The notes under the pieces: generated by a model | The model's database searches: none | The model's input: the letters and a program-made list of their open reading frames with translations, nothing else | What the model was told of the DNA's origin: nothing | Shown here: positions 1 through 11,575 of the stretch, piece after piece | Numbering within the stretch: the stretch's first letter is position 1 | How the letters are laid out: every line of letters begins with the position of its first letter | Assembly (NCBI GenBank): GCA_029204225.1 | Contig: CM055103.1 | Coordinates: forward strand, 50,505,470 to 50,569,469 | Length of the DNA: 64,000 bases | DNA from: Diphasiastrum complanatum | Taxonomy: Eukaryota; Streptophyta; Lycopodiopsida; Lycopodiales; Lycopodiaceae | Direction of reading: 5' to 3' | Made by a program: the position numbers and the translations under genes

Positions 1-2851
1 ACCTTTTGCTCCTCACCAACCTTGATGAAGCCCTCGGGTTGCATCATGTAGATTTCCTCTTCTAAGAAGCCATTCAAGAAGGCATTTGTCACATCCATTT
101 GGTAGAGATCCCATTTGAACAAAGTAGCAATGCAAATGATTAATCTAACAGTTACAAGCTTAGCTACAGGTGCAAATGTTTCTTCATAATCCAATCCTTT
201 TATTTGAAGAAATCCCTTAGCAACAAGCCTAGCTTTGTATTTACTAATAGATCCATCTTGATTGTACTTAATTTTATAAATCCACTTACATGCAAGTGGT
301 TTCTTTCCTCTTGGAAGATTTACAAGATTCCAAGTATGATTATCTTCTAATGCATCATACTCTACTTGCATTGCATCTCTCCAAACTTTAGATTTACATG
401 CTTCTTCAAAAGATGATGGACCTTCAATCAATGTAGCTAAAAAAGAGTAAGAGGTAGAAGATGTAGAGCCTTCCTTTTGCTTTCCCTTGTCCACATAGGT
501 AAGCCTTGAGGGCTCGGCCTTGCTCCTTGATGATCTTCTTGGCCCCTTTTGACTCGGATCCAAATCTCCATCCTCGGGTTTCTCATGATCCTCCTCGGAT
601 TTGTCAAGATCCTCCTCGGATTTGTCAAGATCTTCAATGCACAATGGGTTAGATCCATTTGACAAGCTCTTAGCAAATTGTGACTCATCAAAAAGGACAT
701 CTTTGCTTACCTTTACTTTCTTGGATGTAGGATCATATATCCTATATCCCTTGCTATTTTCTCCATAGCCAACAAATATTCCTTTGAAGGAGGTAGCATC
801 TTCTTTCCTTCTAGTCTCCAAAGGAATGTGTACACAACAAGTACATCCAAAGATCTTAAAATCTTTTACATTGGGTTTCTTATCAAACAAGGCTTGATAA
901 GGTGAGATCCCATCTATAGCACTACTAGGAAGTCTATTACACAAATAATTAGCACATGTTATGGCTTCTCCCCAAAATGAGATGGGAAGTGATGCATCAA
1001 GCCTCAAGGACTTTGCACACTCACATAGACTCCTATTTTTCCTCTCGGCCACCCCATTTTGTTGAGGGGTGTAGGAACAAGTGTATTGTAACTTAATACC
1101 ATTGATCTCACAAAAGTCTTTCATTTTATTGGAGGTGTACTCTCCTCCATTATCACATCTTAGTGCTTTGATAGAAGTACTAAGTTGTTTCTCTACTAGA
1201 GACTTGAATTAATGAAAGCTTCATAAACAAGACTTTTCTTTGATAGTAACTCAATCCATGTGAATCTAGTACAATCATCTATAGAAGTTACATACATCAA
1301 GGCACCTCCATTACTTGCATGTGAAAAACTATGTACATCAGAATGTATGAGATCCAAGGGAGAGAGAGATCTTGATGAAGATTTCTTGTAAGAAGATTTG
1401 TGTGACTTTGCAAGGCCACATGCCTCACACATTTTTTCACACTTCTTGAAAGTTCTTGGTAGGCCGAGAGCTAGTTCCTTGCTTGCCATTGACTCCATAG
1501 ATTGAAGATTAGGATGGCCTAATCTCTTATGCCAAAGCTCCACTTGAGTTAGCTCCTCCCTAGCCAAGTTCACACTTTCACTTGCAACATTAGCATCCAA
1601 CTTGAAAAGTCTACCTTGCTTAATGCCACTAGCTATGCACTTATCATTTTTCAAGATGGAACAAACTCCATTCTTGAAATGTACATCTAGTCCATTGTCC
1701 ATTAATTGTCCTACACTAAGCAAGTTTCTTGAAATGGTAGGAACATACAAAACATTATCTAGATCTATCCTTTTAGATGTTCCTAAACAAAGAGGTATAG
1801 ATCCTATGCCATCTATCTTGCATGCTTGATCACTAGCAGTGTATATTGACTTCTTAGAGTCATTACAAGATAGAAGAGTAGAAAAATAATGCTTGTTAAA
1901 GGACATGTGGGAACTAGCCCCACTATCTATCCATCATGTGTCTTGACTTGAAGTTGGTGTAGATGCAACCATTAAGGATGTGTTGAATCCATCATCATAT
2001 TCTTCCTCTTGAGCAATGTTCCCTTGATCTCCTTTGGCTTGTTGATTCTTCTTCAAGTAGCATTCTGAGGCAAAGTGTCCTTTCTTTCCACAAAAGAAAC
2101 AATTTAGTTTTGCCTTGTTCTTCACTTTGCCTTTGGAGGTAGATCCTTCATTCTTCATATCGGCCTCCTTGCCTTGATTTTTCTTGAATGGATTTTGCTT
2201 TTTCTTGCCTTTAGATGTAAAGTTAGCTTTCTCCTCTCCTCCATTAAGTGACATGCTATCCATTCTTGTCTTAAGGTGTAGAAGCCTACTCTCCTCGGCC
2301 ACAAGAACATTGTGCAACTTTTCAATGGATGAAAGAGAGTCTTGAATGGCAAATGATTGGACTAAGTTGGTAAACTCATCACTTAGACCATTCAAAATGA
2401 TTTGTACTAGTTCTTGATCTTGGATCTTCTTTCCTATTGCACTTAACTCCTTGTTAAGAGATTTGATCCTAAAAACATACTCTTGTCCACTCTCTCCACT
2501 TCCTTTCATGCTTTGGAAAACTTGATTTCTTAGCATGAGGATTCTTCAAGTATTGTTGGATTCATAAATTCTCTTTAATGAATCCCAAGCCTCTTTGGAT
2601 GAGGTACAAGAAGACGCCTCTTTCAAGAGGTCATTGCATACATTTAACTTTATGCAATGTAGAGCTAATCTTGCTCTCTTCTTGTATTTGGCTTGTTCTT
2701 GGGGAGTTTGAGGCTCTTCCTCTACTCCTTGAACTATGTCATATAGATCATGGATCACTAGGAGTGATTCCATTCTCACTTTCCAAATGGAATAATTTGT
2801 GGAAGTGAGTCTCTCACTTGCTTCCATCAAATATCCACCCATGGATGACAT
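1..2851 (-). pseudogene. Copia gag-pol pseudogene of element 1 (5' two-thirds)
   Basis: The frame begins at 2851 with a gag of the UBN2 type (motif TNYSIWKVRMESLL), breaks by frameshift near 2540, continues through a CX2CX4HX4C knuckle (CFFCGKKGHFASEC, near 2070-2110), and is stopped by TGA just before the protease motif WIDSGASSHM near 1930, probably a former Trp codon. The GAG-pre-integrase motif LWHKRLGH follows, then the integrase start (HSDVH). Near 1200 another frameshift occurs; the rest of the integrase (DNGGEY, NGVAERKNRS) and the RT start (FAPVAK, MDVTNAFLNG) reach position 1. The catalytic Asp of the protease is intact. There are at least two frameshifts and one nonsense codon. Family assignment is firm; the count of lesions is by eye. 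Confidence 0.88.
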
Positions 2852-3434
2852 TTTAGAATGAATGCTCTTTTAAAAATCACAAAGATTTTTGAATTTTAAA
2901 AGATCTATGAAAAGGCCTAAAGCTTTCTAGAATGCCTATAGGCTTGTCTCTATCAAACTAGCACACAAGCTTGAATGATACTCAAAGATCTTACCAAAAA
3001 TTTCTAGCTTTCACTCTCACAAAAAAATTGCTTTACACTTTTCTTAGAGATTTCACTTCAACTAAGGATCTGAACAAATCAGCCTCTTAAGATCTGATCT
3101 TAGACTCTAAAAAGAAATGCTTCAATGATCCAAAACACTATTTGGTCATAGGCATTAGTTAGAATGAATCTAGATCAATATTATGCTTCAAAAAGCACCA
3201 AAAATGAACTAGTATTTTGATTTTGGGACCAAAAAACACAAAGTAACTTGAATTGAAAGTTGCTGTACGGTTTCACACGTGTGAAAAGTACATACACAGC
3301 CTCCAAGTCGTTTTTATCCAAATGATTACAAGCTATCACTCTAGAAGAACTCGCCCTCACTAGTATTGGCCAAAACACAAATTTTGCCAATGATCTTTAC
3401 AAGATTTATGATTCAATAATCACTCTCTTACTTA
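2852..3434 (-). other. Untranslated leader of Copia element 1
   Basis: About 580 bases between the primer-binding site and the gag start, with no coding frame that matches a known domain. It contains one CACACGTGTG palindrome (3274-3283). Confidence 0.7.
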
Positions 3435-3446
3435 GCTCTGATACCA
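3435..3446 (-). other. Primer-binding site of element 1
   Basis: Minus strand reads TGGTATCAGAGC, the complement of the 3' end of plant initiator tRNA-Met, directly next to the LTR end. This is the standard Copia minus-strand primer site. Confidence 0.9.
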
Positions 3447-4309
3447 TGATAAATTTTACAGTTTTTAGGACAATAATGATTGTACTTTACAATCATAGAG
3501 AGTTATTGGTTGCTTAATCAATGAATCTATCAAGTTCTACACATTAGATCTTGATCTAGATTCACTACACTTGGATTTAAGCAAGAGCAATGGATCAACA
3601 CATCATTTTTTTAGTGAGAGCAGCTTCACACGTGTGGAGTACTGTCCACTGTATGGCCTGCACCTGAAACAACAAGTACAATGATACTAGATAGCAATCA
3701 TGCATAAAAATCACAAGACAAATGACTAGAAATCTCACAAAAGTGTAGAGTGCAAAAGTCTCATCAATCTTCTTAGCAAAATGATGATCCTTTTATGGAT
3801 CAAGTACATATATGAGTCTGGTACAGTCCAGTAGGCCTTCACACGTGTGAAGAGTGCCACATCACTCAGATCTATCCATTTTATCCATCCTTGATCCTTA
3901 TCCAATAGTTGACCTTCTAGAATATGACTAAAATCCAAAAAGCTAGTCTCCTAGAATATAGGAATATTTCCTACAAAATAGGATCTAAGGAAAATGGTCA
4001 ACTCTTATCTTCTAGTACTCTATACACACGTGTGAACATCCACTTGCCATGTGGGAGCATTTACTCATGCACATGCAAGGAAAAGCTAATTTGTAGGTGA
4101 CTAGTCAACTTGACTAAAAACTAGTCATTTCATGTTCACACTAACTAGAATGATACAAAATCAATTTGGATATATACAAACATGAAAAGTACATCCTTTC
4201 ACACGTGGGAACAGGCTCCACACGTGTGAAATCATATCATCAACATATTCTAATGTTTGATCAATATTTACATGAACCAATGTCAAGTGAGAAGTGACAA
4301 TTTTCAACA
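3447..4309 (-). repeat. 5' LTR of Copia element 1 (863 bp)
   Basis: Plus strand runs from TGATAAATTTTACAG beside the primer site to GACAATTTTCAACA, i.e. TG...CA. Four exact CACACGTGTG palindromes lie inside (3627, 3840, 4025, 4219). The outer boundary is inferred from the terminal TG/CA and from likeness to the related LTRs here, as the partner LTR is not in the window. Confidence 0.75.
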
Positions 4310-5300
4310 TTAAAAGCATGTGACTTCAATGCAAGAGTGACCTATCTGAGTGTCCTATGACAAGCAGGACATTATTACAACGTTCATCAATCCTTTCTGC
4401 CTGATTTGGGCCTAAAAACAAGAACGCTCACATCCAAGAAATGCCCAAATGTAGCCTGGTAACAGGTAGGAACAGTTCTATAAACAAGAAGAGAGAAACA
4501 AAGCCAAGCACAATGATTCTCTAGAGCAGGGAATCAATAAACACTAAGTGGATCTAAACTCCAAGATCATTGGCTTGAATGCTTGCTGCACTCCAAACTA
4601 CATAAGCTAGGAATTGGCAAAACATTCTATGCTACCTAGAATGCAAAAGAACTTGACCAAAAAGCATTACAACAAATGGAAACTTCCATAAACATCAAGT
4701 GCAGCCCAAAATAGCAGTATATAGTCCGTACTACATCAACCTACCACTTTTGGAAAGCACCTAAGATCATACACACAAGCTTGAACTCAATCACTACACA
4801 TTGCCGACAATGGAAGGAGAAACCAATAGAAAAATCTCTCATTAAGCAAATGAATACAATGGATCTACGCCAACCTGTTTCTCTATGAAATTCAGCCTAA
4901 TATAGGTGAGAGAGATGACTCTCTCTCCTCTCTCTAGACCTTAGGACCCAATTTTAGGACACCACTAGCCTAAAATAGTCAATTTTGGCCTATATGTCCA
5001 AATGACATGATTTTGGTGTCATTTCGAAGGTCTTGAGGTTTGACTCTTCTTCAATATGAAATATAAAATAAAAGTATCTAGACATGTTACACACGTGTGA
5101 AAGATCATATCCAAAACTATGTGCCAAAATTACCAAATTTGGCCTAAAACTAGTCAAGGAAATGTTGACAATTTTCACAACATGTTCCAATTATCCACCG
5201 ATGTGTATGAGAACATATACAACAACATGCTGTGCGAAGATGACAGCGATAAAGTGGACTTGCTTAACACCTGAGATCAGGATGCAAGTAACCTTTCTGC
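4310..5300. repeat. Degraded LTR-like sequence, possible solo LTR end near 5182
   Basis: No gene seen. The stretch around 5085-5182 has a CACACGTGTG palindrome (5090-5099) and ends with GACAATTTTCACAACA, very like the LTR end of element 1 at 4309. A solo or truncated LTR of a related family is likely, but I could not fix its other boundary. Confidence 0.4.
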
Positions 5301-5309
5301 CTTATATTG

Positions 5310-5660
5310 ATTCATTTGGTACTTTCATAGTACTCGTTTTGAAACTGATGAATACCAATTTGGTACTTTGGATCACTTATCTATCAGTATTCTGATTTTT
5401 TTTGTTTGTAAGTGCAAGCTACGTTTTTTGGTACTATTGGAGTCTTAATTATAGTGCTTTTGGTATTGACTGAAATTGTCTTTTCCATTTGAAAAACAGG
5501 TACTGCTTGTTTGAAACTCCAAAGTATCTATTCATAAATTACAGATTTTCTGTCCGGTACTTGAGACTACCAAATTTGGTACTATTGACGTATCAATTTT
5601 GGTACATTTGTAACTGTCTGAAATTGCACTTAAGTCTCAAAAATAGGTACTTCTTGTAGA
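5310..5660 (+). repeat. Dispersed TTGGTACT motif cluster
   Basis: Within about 350 bases the word TTGGTACT or a close variant (GGTACT, TTGGTATT, TTGGTACA) appears about nine times at irregular spacing. No reading frame or known element explains it. Confidence 0.6.
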
Positions 5661-5813
5661 TCTTTAACACTGTATCCATGTTTAACACCTTTAATACCCC
5701 TTCACTCTTAAGCAAAAACTAAAAACCATCCAAGGAGCACAAACTATAACTTTAATAAACTCCACCCATACCGTCATTCATAGATCATGCTGGAATATGC
5801 ATGTGAACACATA

Positions 5814-6040
5814 CTAGTAATGTTGCATTTTTGTTTTCAATATTCTGCAATCTCGAATCTCATAAGTAGTGCATTTGCAATACTTACATAACATCTTCTT
5901 CTTCAATTGTGGACTCAACGATTGCTCTTGACTCTGTGTTGGCTTCTGATTTGAAAGTTTTGAGCTTTTTTTCTTTTGACATTTTGAGCCTTTATTTGTA
6001 AATAGAGCATGTGATAATAAATTCAAAGAACTGTCTCCAC
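5814..6040 (-). pseudogene. Copia gag zinc-knuckle fragment (family A), minus strand
   Basis: A 70-residue frame contains a basic linker and a knuckle-like CKYCKCTTYEIRDCR, clearly related to FCRYYKRTGHGIKDCR in the plus-strand fragment just to the right and to the gag of Copia A at 35.8 kb. The His of the knuckle is lost (Y/E at that place). It faces away from the neighbouring fragment, so two pieces of one family sit back to back. Confidence 0.6.
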
Positions 6041-6079
6041 TTCTTTGATTGTCTTCCTATAACAACATAGTGATTCAGG

Positions 6080-6740
6080 ATCGGATTCTCAAACTTTGTA
6101 TTCAAAAAATCAGAAGTTTAGATCCAAGAGATCTACAAAGTCAGGCTCTCCTGACAAGAAGAGCAACATGCAGTCTGGACCAAATTTTGGTTCAAGATTG
6201 AATTCTAGCTCTTCATCATTCCAACCAGTGCAGAATCTTTTCTGCAGATACTATAAGAGGACTGGCCACGGAATCAAGGACTGCCGAACTTTGAAGTACA
6301 ACAATGAAAAGAAGAAGCAGCACCAACAACAAGCACATAATGCTACAACCAGTCACTCAAATTAGTAAGAAGAAGAAGAAGAAGAAGGTGGAGTAGCTTT
6401 CATGACCAAAGTCGAAGAACAACAGGATATCGGTTCTTGGTATCTAGATTCTGGAGCAACTCAACACATGACTCACCATCGTGACTGGTTCAAAGACTAA
6501 GTCATTCACCCACTCTCGAGTTGTGCAACTTGGAGACAACTCATCACATTCAATCGAAGGTGAAGGAAGAGTCAAAGTTGAATTCGAAAGAGGTGAAGTC
6601 AAGTTGTTGTCCAACATTCTCCACGTGCCAAATCTGACCAAGAATCTGCTCTTAGTTAGCAAAATCACCGATTCAGATTAAAGGGTTGAATTTGATACAG
6701 AAGGCTGTACAATTCTTGACAAATCTTGAAAGGTTCTAGA
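6080..6740 (+). pseudogene. Copia gag C-terminus and protease fragment (family A)
   Basis: The frame at 6096-6365 carries a Ser-rich linker and a knuckle FCRYYKRTGHGIKDC (second Cys replaced by Tyr). After a stop, the protease motif SWYLDSGATQHM follows at about 6436-6470, then a frameshifted stretch with the conserved LHVPNLTKNLL near 6620-6655. Homology ends near 6740. The same domains occur at 35690-36237, so this is a second, more eroded copy of family A. Confidence 0.75.
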
Positions 6741-6749
6741 CTGATAGAA

Positions 6750-7425
6750 GGTGCTCTTTGCTATCTGATCTTACGTATCATGACTCTCTCTCCCTATACA
6801 ATCGCTCAATCACATGTACATATATCAACTGAAAAAATCTTGTACTAACTTAACTTTACAATTACAAGATTGATAACAACTGTTAAAATGATCAATGGAT
6901 CAGTTCGTTGATGGAGCGTGCATGCTTTCTGGTCTTATAGCAAAAATCTGTGTAATATAGCATACTGGAAATGTGACACTCCTTGGCCTTTTGGCCGTTG
7001 CCTTTACTTGAGGACAACCTTCAGGATTTGTAAGACACCTTCGACGTTTGGAAGACACCTTTGGCATCTAAGACACCTTCGGAGTTTGGAAGACACCTTT
7101 GGCATTTGTAGCACATCGCCTTTGATTTGTAGGATAGCTTCGGCCTATTGTAGGACAAGTGTTGCCTTTTTTTGCATGTTGAAAACTGCATGCAAATATG
7201 CAGTGTCGGATTTTTTCTCAATTTTTGCCTGTGTAGAAACCCGTGTAAAACTCAGTGTAAAAACACAATGTCAGGTTTTTTGCACTTTTTGGTTGTGCGA
7301 AAAATGCGAGAAAAAACCAGATTGTAGTGACAGTTCATTTTCTGCAGGTTACATTTGAGAGAGTAAACTTTAGAGAAGGAAGGAGGGCTATTGGGATGAG
7401 TAGGAGTTAGATTAAACTCCAACAG
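6750..7425 (-). repeat. LTR-like sequence with CCTTCG-rich block
   Basis: No credible gene. From about 6980 to 7150 phrases such as ACACCTTCG, TTTGGAAGACACC and TTTGTAGGA recur every 20-30 bases. A similar block lies at 37085-37150 inside the minus-strand LTR 36238-37365, and both stretches end with a CCAACA terminus (about 7419-7424 here, 37360-37365 there). I infer an old minus-oriented LTR of that family; its left end is not defined. Confidence 0.5.
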
Positions 7426-7439
7426 CTTGTAGCTATAAG

Positions 7440-8693
7440 GTTGATCATTTGTGTTGCTACTTTGTTCAAATGAGATCTTTTTCAAATGGATGTGACAAAT
7501 GCATTTCTTAATGGCTACTTGGAGGAGGATATCTACATGTTGCAACCCATGGCTTCATCAAAGATGGAGATGAAGACAATGTTTGCCACTTGAAGAAAAG
7601 CTTATATGGTCTTAAACAAGCACTTAGAGCTGGTCCTCTAGGTTGCATAACTTCTCTACTCTATGCATTTTGTGAGAAGTTCTTATGAACCTTCTTTGTA
7701 TATCAACTTAAATGATGGAAAGATCATCATCTTGGTTCTTTATGTTGATGATATCATATTGACAGGAAATGATGTTGAAGGCATAAGAAAGATAAAAGTT
7801 GCATTGTCTAGAGAATTCAAGATGGTAGATCTAGGACTTCTTAAGCTTATACTGGGAATAGCAGTTGTTAGAGGTAGTGATTTTACATTTATTTGTCAAT
7901 CAAAGTATGCTACTTCCATTCTTGAAAGATTTGGAATGAAAGATTGTAAAGGCTATGGAGCATGTTGTGAAAGTTTCTAATGATGGTGATGAAGCATCCT
8001 TTGAGGACATCACACTCTTTAGAAAGCTTATAGACTCCTTAATCTATTTGACAATCACTAGACCAGATTTGAGTTATTGTGTAAGCAAGTTGAGTCAACA
8101 TATGCAAGGTCCTTTAGTTCATCGTTGGAAAAGTGCCAAAAGAGTGCTTAGATACATCTCTTCTACTAGATTTTTTGGCACTATCAAGAATCTAGCTTGC
8201 ACTTGAGGGCATACTCAGATTCAGATTTTGTAGGTGACAAGATGGATAGGAAATCCACAAGTGCATTTGCTACTTTCCTTTGCAGAGGAGTGATATCTTG
8301 GCTTTCCAAAGAGCAATATACTATCTCACTTTCCTCTTGTGAAGCCGAGTACAAAGCATTGACATCAACAACAAAAGAACTCCTATGGCTAAGAAGACTT
8401 TTGGAGGAGCTTCAAGTCATCAAGGCTGAGGAGATCCCTTGCATCTATTGTGATAATCAAGCATCACAACAAATTGCTACAAATCCTATCTTCCATGCTA
8501 GAAAAAAGCATATTGAGATAGCACATCATTTTGTAAGGGAGAGAGGGCAAGCCAAGGAAGTACAGCTTCTTCATGTACCATCTTTCATGTGTATTGTTGA
8601 TTTCTTAACCAAACCTTTGCCAAAGAATCCAATTTTTAAGTTAAGATTTGCACTTGTTATTGTAGATAGATGTACATTGGATTTACCAAGCTA
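7440..8693 (+). pseudogene. 5'-truncated Copia RT-RNase H pseudogene (element B)
   Basis: Coding similarity begins inside reverse transcriptase (motifs MDVTNAFLNGYLEED near 7490-7530 and LYVDDIILTGND near 7738-7770), crosses frame changes near 7550-7640, 7950 and 8200, and ends with RNase H (YSDSDFVGDKMDRKSTS near 8206, SLSSCEAEYKAL near 8328, HARKKHIEIAHHF near 8500). Gag, protease and integrase are missing. The polypurine tract GAGGAGGAG and an LTR follow directly, so the 3' end is preserved. Probably a 5' truncation at or before 7440. Confidence 0.85.
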
Positions 8694-8707
8694 GAATTGA
8701 GGAGGAG

Positions 8708-9480
8708 TGTTGATCTTATGGTTAATGTTAATCTTACGGTTATGTTCACAATATGATCCCACACGTGTGGAGCCTGTTTCCACGTGTAAATGGAAGCCAG
8801 AAGATTACTTGTATATAATTGGATTTAAGTTAGATCAATATACACAAGTGTGAACTACCACTTCCATGTGAATGAGTAAATGCTCCCACATGCTAAGATG
8901 TTGTTCACACATTTGAAGCTGGCTGTACTTTATCACATGTACATATTCTCATAGATTCTATTATGTAGGGAAGATTCCTATTTTCAAGGAGACTAGTAGT
9001 TGGATTCTAGCTAGTAGCATAAGTCAACTTTGTGATATGGGAATAACTTGCTCCCATTGGTCGATCTAAATGATGTGGCACTCTTCACATGTGCCAAACC
9101 TTCTGAATCAGCATACGGGTTGTACTTGATCTATAAGGAGAGCACCTTGATCAATGAGAAGTTGATGAGACATTGTGATCATATGCATATTGCTTGTGAT
9201 TTCACCTATAAAAATGAGATTTTATGCTTTGTAAGCTACCATTAAGTATTGTAGTTTGCTATATGCTCAAAGTCCATACAGGGACTGTTTTTCACATGTG
9301 TGAGGCCACTCTTGATGTTTCTTGAAATTTACACATGTTGATCTTGCTAAATAGTTAAGGATCTACATCTAGATCTGGATCTATTCAATAGAACTTGTTA
9401 GATCACTTGATTTGGCAATCAACACCTCTTGAAGATTGATTGTATCAATCAATCATTGTCCAAAAATCAAAAAATCAACA
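8708..9480 (+). repeat. 3' LTR of Copia element B (773 bp)
   Basis: Starts TGTTGATC right after the purine tract and ends ATCAACA, giving the short inverted terminal repeat TGTTGAT/ATCAACA. It contains a CACACGTGTG palindrome at 8760-8769 and several CACATGTG variants. It abuts the H1 reverse transcriptase remnant at 9481. Confidence 0.75.
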
Positions 9481-10879
9481 GAACCAACTAGCTTTCTATA
9501 GAGATTAATGTCCTCGAAGGATCTTTCATTACCTCTTATAATTAGCTTTACATTTGACTCCATAGGTGTATCACAATACTTTACATCTACCATACGAAAT
9601 CTTTTTAGAATAAAATTAGCATACTTCTTTTGACTAGTGAAAGTAGATTGAGAAGTTCTAATCACTTCTATTCCTAAGATGTAATGCAAATGACCAAGAT
9701 CGTGCACCTCAAACTCCTTCTTGAGAGCATTCTTGATATCATCAACATCTTGGTTGTTTCCACCACTCAAGATGATATCATCCACATAGATTAGCAAGAT
9801 AGTAACATCATTTCCAGCAAATCTAAAATATAATGAATGATTATACTCACTCATAACAAAATTTTGAGAGAGTAAACATGTGTTAAGCTTAGCATACCAA
9901 CTCCTTGGTGCTTGCTTAAGACCATACAAACTTTTTTGTAGAAGACAAACATGATTTGGCTTTGTAGATAAAATGTAGCGCTCAGGGTTGCTCCATGTAC
10001 ACTTCCTCCTCAAGGTCACCATTCAAAAAAGCATTTGTAATGTCCATTTTTTATAGATCCCATCCAAAAAGAGTAGCAAGAGAGATGATGACCCGAATTC
10101 TTACCATCTTTGCCACGGGTGCAAAGGTCTCATCATAGTCAATACCATGTTCTTGTGAATATTCCTTGGCCACCAACCTTGCCTTATGCTTATTGATAGA
10201 TCCATATTGGTTAGTGTTCACCGTGAAGAACCATTTGCATCCAATAGCTTTCTTGTCCTTAGGTAACTCCACCAATTTCCATGTATTGTTTCCATAAGAG
10301 CTTGATACTCAAGATCCATTACTTGGATCCACTCCTCTTTGTTCCTTGCTTCATCTACACATGTAGGTTCATCAAAAGAGGTTAGGAAAGCATAGTTAGT
10401 TCCAACAACAACTTGCTTACCTTTCTCATCATATGTGAGCCTTGAAGGTGTTTGTCTTTTTCTTGATGTTTTCCTTGGCTTTTGACTTGATGAAGGTCCT
10501 TCATCATCACCATCTAAAGTAGGATCCATGTCATCAACATCAAGATTGTTAGATTCATTCACAACATCATTACTTGAAGACACTTTTGGAATGTTCCCCT
10601 TATCAAAGATGACATCTCTACCAATAATAACCTTATTAGTAGTAGGAATGTAAACCTTATAGGCTTTACTCACCTCACTATATCCAACAAATATACCTTT
10701 CCTTGAAGATGGATCATCCTTTGTCCTATCATAAAAAGCTATATTGACATAGCAAGTGTATCCAGAAGCTCTAAGAAACTTGACACTCGGCCTCCTCTTG
10801 AATAGCATCTCAAAAGGTGTTCTTCCGTCCAATATAGCACTCTGCCACCTATTGCATAGAAAGTTAGCAAACAACAAGG
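9481..10879 (-). pseudogene. Copia H1, left part: integrase C-terminus to RT
   Basis: On the minus strand: integrase C-terminal region from about 10877 (ANFLCNRW, TPFEMLFKRRPSVKFLR, GIFVGYSEVSKAYKVY), then the linker, RT start (GCKWFF, KARLVAKEYSQEHGIDYDET) and RT core with IYVDDIILSGG near 9780. The frame changes at about 10250 and 10030. Reading is cut at 9481 by the LTR of element B. Together with 17045-17678 this is one older element split by element 2. Confidence 0.82.
10875..10879. repeat. Target-site duplication CAAGG, left copy
   Basis: CAAGG lies immediately before the left LTR of element 2 and again immediately after its right LTR (17040-17044). A 5-bp duplication is typical of Copia integration. 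Confidence 0.92.
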
Positions 10880-11561
10880 TGTAAAAATTACAGCAAATAA
10901 GGATCCTAAAACACTTGAAATGATGAGGGAAACAATAGATTATGATTTCATAATATTAGCACAAGTTGAACCATCAAAATCCATCAAAAATCTATGCTTG
11001 AACCTCACTAAATGGCCCAAATCCTTGAAGAAGGCTTCACACGTGTGAAAGTACGGCCTCCCACAGTCTGAGTACTGTACATCAGACCTACATTCAATCC
11101 TATAATCATTAGTAATCACAAGTACTCAAACAATTATGAACATAGAGAGCAATTGCACCATTATGAGAGGAAAAACATGAAATTGCTTGATTGATTTTGG
11201 TGAGATATCATCACCTATATATACATGATCCATCACGGTTTTGGGCAGTTATGAGTAGCCCTAAACCTATCCCTAATGCTAATTTTGGTGGATCTTTCAT
11301 CCCTACCAAGTTAGGGTTGGAATCTTGGAGATCCCTCAACAATGCAAAAATTACCAAAAATAGCTCCTATTTTTTCTCCCTTGTATCTAAGCATAATTTG
11401 GACTCATTACAAAGGTTCTAACACTTAGGTCTACTTGAGAACATCCTTATGAATGGAATCCTATGCTATTTGGCACGTGTGAGAAGCCACATCATGACCA
11501 TCTAACTATTTACAAGTCATATGACCAAAACTAGTCAAGCTAGAATTGTGAATTTTTAACA
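10880..11561 (-). repeat. 3' LTR of Copia element 2 (682 bp)
   Basis: Plus strand runs TGTAAAAATTACAG to GAATTTTTAACA. The purine tract of the element lies at 11562-11570 (GAGGAGGAG on the minus strand). One CACACGTGTG palindrome at 11038-11047. A 76-codon frame inside is duplicated in the other LTR and has no sign of being a gene. Confidence 0.95.
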
Positions 11562-11575
11562 CTCCTCCTCACTAT

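Larger units (their letters stand above)
1..4309 (-). mobile_element. Ty1/copia element 1, truncated by window start
   Basis: Read on the minus strand, this holds an LTR (3447-4309), a primer-binding site complementary to initiator tRNA-Met (3435-3446), an untranslated leader (2852-3434), then gag, protease, integrase and part of reverse transcriptase running off the left edge. Domain order (integrase before RT) is that of Ty1/copia. The second LTR is outside the window, so the target duplication cannot be tested; the five bases beyond the LTR are TTAAA (4310-4314). The coding part carries frameshifts and a stop, so this copy is not autonomous. Confidence 0.9.

Noticed and set aside
11191-11421. 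76-codon frame inside both LTRs of element 2 (also 16669-16899)
   Set aside because: It is present only because the LTR is duplicated; no domain, and the Copia genes lie on the other strand.
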